DNA from: Alphaproteobacteria bacterium
GTDB lineage: Bacteria > Pseudomonadota > Alphaproteobacteria > Rhizobiales > Xanthobacteraceae
DNA length: 64,000 nucleotides
Assembly (NCBI GenBank): GCA_037200445.1
Contig: JBBCGH010000001.1
Location: forward strand, 1,860,001-1,924,000
Direction: 5' to 3'
Shown: positions 62,741 to 64,000 of the stretch, in pieces
How the letters are laid out: each line of letters begins with the position of its first letter
How positions within the stretch are numbered: position 1 is the first letter of the stretch
Made by a program: the position numbers and the translations under genes
The notes under the pieces: generated by a model
Told to the model about the DNA's origin: nothing
What the model saw: the letters and a program-made list of their open reading frames with translations, nothing else
Databases searched by the model: none

Positions 62741-63378
62741 CCGCCGCTTTCGACCAAGCGCTGCAGCGCGAGCTCGATGCGCTTGCCGTGGGCGGACTGC
62801 TGATCGGCCATCGCATCATCCAACCTGGAGACGAGACTGCGTTGCGCGCCGAGGAGGCTGTTGCGCTGGCATCACGCCCCCCGAGCGCGCGGCGCGCCAG
62901 CGGCGCAGCCCGTATCGTGGCGCGCGCGCTTCTCGCGCGCCTTGGCTACCCGGGAGCACTCCTGCCGAAGGGCGCCGGCGGCGAGCCGCTCTGGCCACCC
63001 GGTATCGTCGGCTCGCTCGCGCATGACGATGATGTCGCCGTCGCGGCTGTCGCATCAACGCGTGATTTCGCGAGCATCGGAATTGACGCGGAGCCTGCGC
63101 GCGCGCTGCCGGCCGACATGCTCGACCTTGTCGTCACGCCGCCCGAGCGGCGCATGATCGCTGATGATCTGTTGCGCGCGAAGCTGCTGTTTGCCGCCAA
63201 GGAGGCCGTCTACAAGGCGGTCTATCCGGTCGATCGCGTGTTTCTGGAGTTTGGCGACATCCAGGTTGATCTCCTAGCCAGCAAGGCCACGATGCGCAGC
63301 GGACGGGTCGTATCGCTGCGGACCTGTGCGTCTTCGCGCATTGTCGTGCTCGCGCTGATCCGCGCGGATCAGGCATAG
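62737..63378 (+). CDS. Sfp-type 4'-phosphopantetheinyl transferase
   Basis: 213 residues from a GTG at 62737 overlapping the GNAT stop. Motifs: 'GEPLWPPGIVGSLAHDDDVA', 'IGIDAEPARALPADM' (metal-binding Asp/Glu) and 'LLFAAKEAVYKAVYPVDRV' (W/KExxxK type). This EntD-like group installs the phosphopantetheine arm on carrier Ser residues, here most likely Ser607 of the NRPS in the same operon. It may also serve other carriers. It is convergent with the DUF6445 gene and overlaps it by 10 bases. Confidence 0.92.
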   Translation: MTAAFDQALQRELDALAVGGLLIGHRIIQPGDETALRAEEAVALASRPPSARRASGAARIVARALLARLGYPGALLPKGAGGEPLWPPGIVGSLAHDDDVAVAAVASTRDFASIGIDAEPARALPADMLDLVVTPPERRMIADDLLRAKLLFAAKEAVYKAVYPVDRVFLEFGDIQVDLLASKATMRSGRVVSLRTCASSRIVVLALIRADQA

Positions 63379-64000
63379 AGCCGGCAGGACGACCAATCCA
63401 CACCAATCCGATAGGTCTGATATACCCGCCCCTCGCGCAGGTTCGCGCCGTAGTGACGCGAGGCGGAATGCAGCATGCCGCTTGCGTAGGCCACCATGCG
63501 ATTGAAGCGGTAGCCCGCGCGATCGATCTCCTGCCACTTTTCCCGGTTCTCCGAGTCGCGCTCCAGCCGCTCGCGCAACGCGGTCAGCGTGGTGTTGAGC
63601 CGGCGCGCATCGCGCGGCGTCGGTGCGTTGATGAGGCCGGTCGCGCGGTGCTGCCAGAGCGAGGTGCCGCAATCGACCGGCAGGCCGGGCGTCAGATAGA
63701 TCAGTACGGTGATGTCGTCGTCTGGCTCATCGTAGTGAACACCCGGGACCTCTTTCTGTTCGCCACGCGAGAAGGCCTGGTAGAAGATGCCATTGCCGTC
63801 ATCGGGATCGTCGTCCCAGCGCGTGATCTTGATGCCGAGAACGTGCTCGAGACGCCGCTTGATTCCGGGAGGGTGATAGACGCGCGTGGTCATGTAGCCG
63901 GTGATGCCCTCGACCGGTTCGAATGACATCGAGAGCGCCGTGCGGCGCACGTCCTCGGGATCGGAATAGAAATCGTCGCGGACCAGCAGGAAGCGATGCA
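63369..64000 (-). CDS. DUF6445-like protein, partial (5' end beyond the window)
   Basis: At least 210 residues, open to the window edge. Reads 'LLVRDDFYSDPEDVRRTALS' near the edge, then 'FSRGEQKEVPGVHYDEPDDD' with an HxDxPDD-like metal site, 'SLWQHRATGLINAPTP', 'GMLHSASRHYGANLREG' (second His) and 'VYQTYRIGVDWSSCRLYA'. The HxD...H...R pattern fits a 2-oxoglutarate / Fe(II) oxygenase-like fold, as in the DUF6445 family. It faces the NRPS operon and overlaps the PPTase 3' end. A role in product tailoring is speculation. Confidence 0.75.
   Translation of the reverse strand, partial: HRFLLVRDDFYSDPEDVRRTALSMSFEPVEGITGYMTTRVYHPPGIKRRLEHVLGIKITRWDDDPDDGNGIFYQAFSRGEQKEVPGVHYDEPDDDITVLIYLTPGLPVDCGTSLWQHRATGLINAPTPRDARRLNTTLTALRERLERDSENREKWQEIDRAGYRFNRMVAYASGMLHSASRHYGANLREGRVYQTYRIGVDWSSCRLYA

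Noticed and set aside
1-64000. CRISPR array or phage genes
   Set aside because: Repeats are dispersed palindromes, not regularly spaced direct repeats; no cas, integrase or capsid-like product was recognised.

Overview
The window is GC-rich and densely coded. Its gene content and intergenic palindromes suggest an alphaproteobacterium of the Hyphomicrobiales (Rhizobiales), near the Bradyrhizobium / Pseudolabrys / Rhodopseudomonas group. Supporting genes are a RibBX-type riboflavin protein, a TIGR02301 plus Nudix neighbourhood, a dxs-tlyA-RNA methyltransferase run, LigD/Ku end joining and an alphaproteobacterial H-NS-like protein. The taxonomic call is an inference. I found no rRNA, tRNA, CRISPR array, transposase or phage structural gene.

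Region by region. 1-2.9 kb: four consecutive genes (transglutaminase-like, acrylyl-CoA reductase-like, a secreted hypothetical, a PaaI-type thioesterase) are all broken by frameshifts, although their protein signal continues in other frames. This fits indel errors at a sequence edge at least as well as real decay. 3-9 kb: a LysR regulator, an 845-base non-coding stretch with palindromes, an AT-richer KAP-family NTPase that looks acquired, and an orphan GAF-PAS histidine kinase. 9-15 kb: small secreted and membrane peptides, a DUF4344 metallopeptidase, a TPR protein and a DUF2339 membrane protein. 15-24.7 kb: Nudix proteins, a phosphatase, an HD hydrolase, an H-NS-like protein, tag, ygfZ, an SRAP protein, a GNAT enzyme and an FAD dehydrogenase. 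24.8-32 kb: a cytochrome c, sua5, an acyl-CoA dehydrogenase with an enoyl-CoA hydratase, a ring-cleaving dioxygenase, an HSDL2-like SDR, a histone-deacetylase-family protein and xseB. 32-40 kb: an ABC transporter, an SDR, a pirin and the NHEJ pair ligD-ku. 40-45 kb: dxs, tlyA and a RumA-like RNA methyltransferase. 45-53 kb: a VWA protein, two tandem SET-domain genes, a hemerythrin, LtrA, small secreted proteins, an MBL hydrolase and a serine hydrolase. 53-57.7 kb: an MHYT-GGDEF-EAL protein bracketed by ribBX and a copy of the ribBX 3' end, then aroC. 58-64 kb: a Pls/PosA-type single-module NRPS, a polyamine-type GNAT and an Sfp-type phosphopantetheinyl transferase, followed by a convergent DUF6445 protein.

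The most promising unstudied system is the 58.1-63.4 kb operon. It holds an adenylation domain and carrier protein fused to membrane helices and beta-helix acyltransferase-like repeats, together with its own activating PPTase and an acetyltransferase resembling spermidine/diamine acetylases. A hand-read specificity code hints at a basic amino acid, which would fit a cationic homopolymer or amine-conjugated product.

The second theme is at least six families of intergenic palindromes. Several end exactly on the stop codon of the neighbouring gene, so they may act as gene-end modules.
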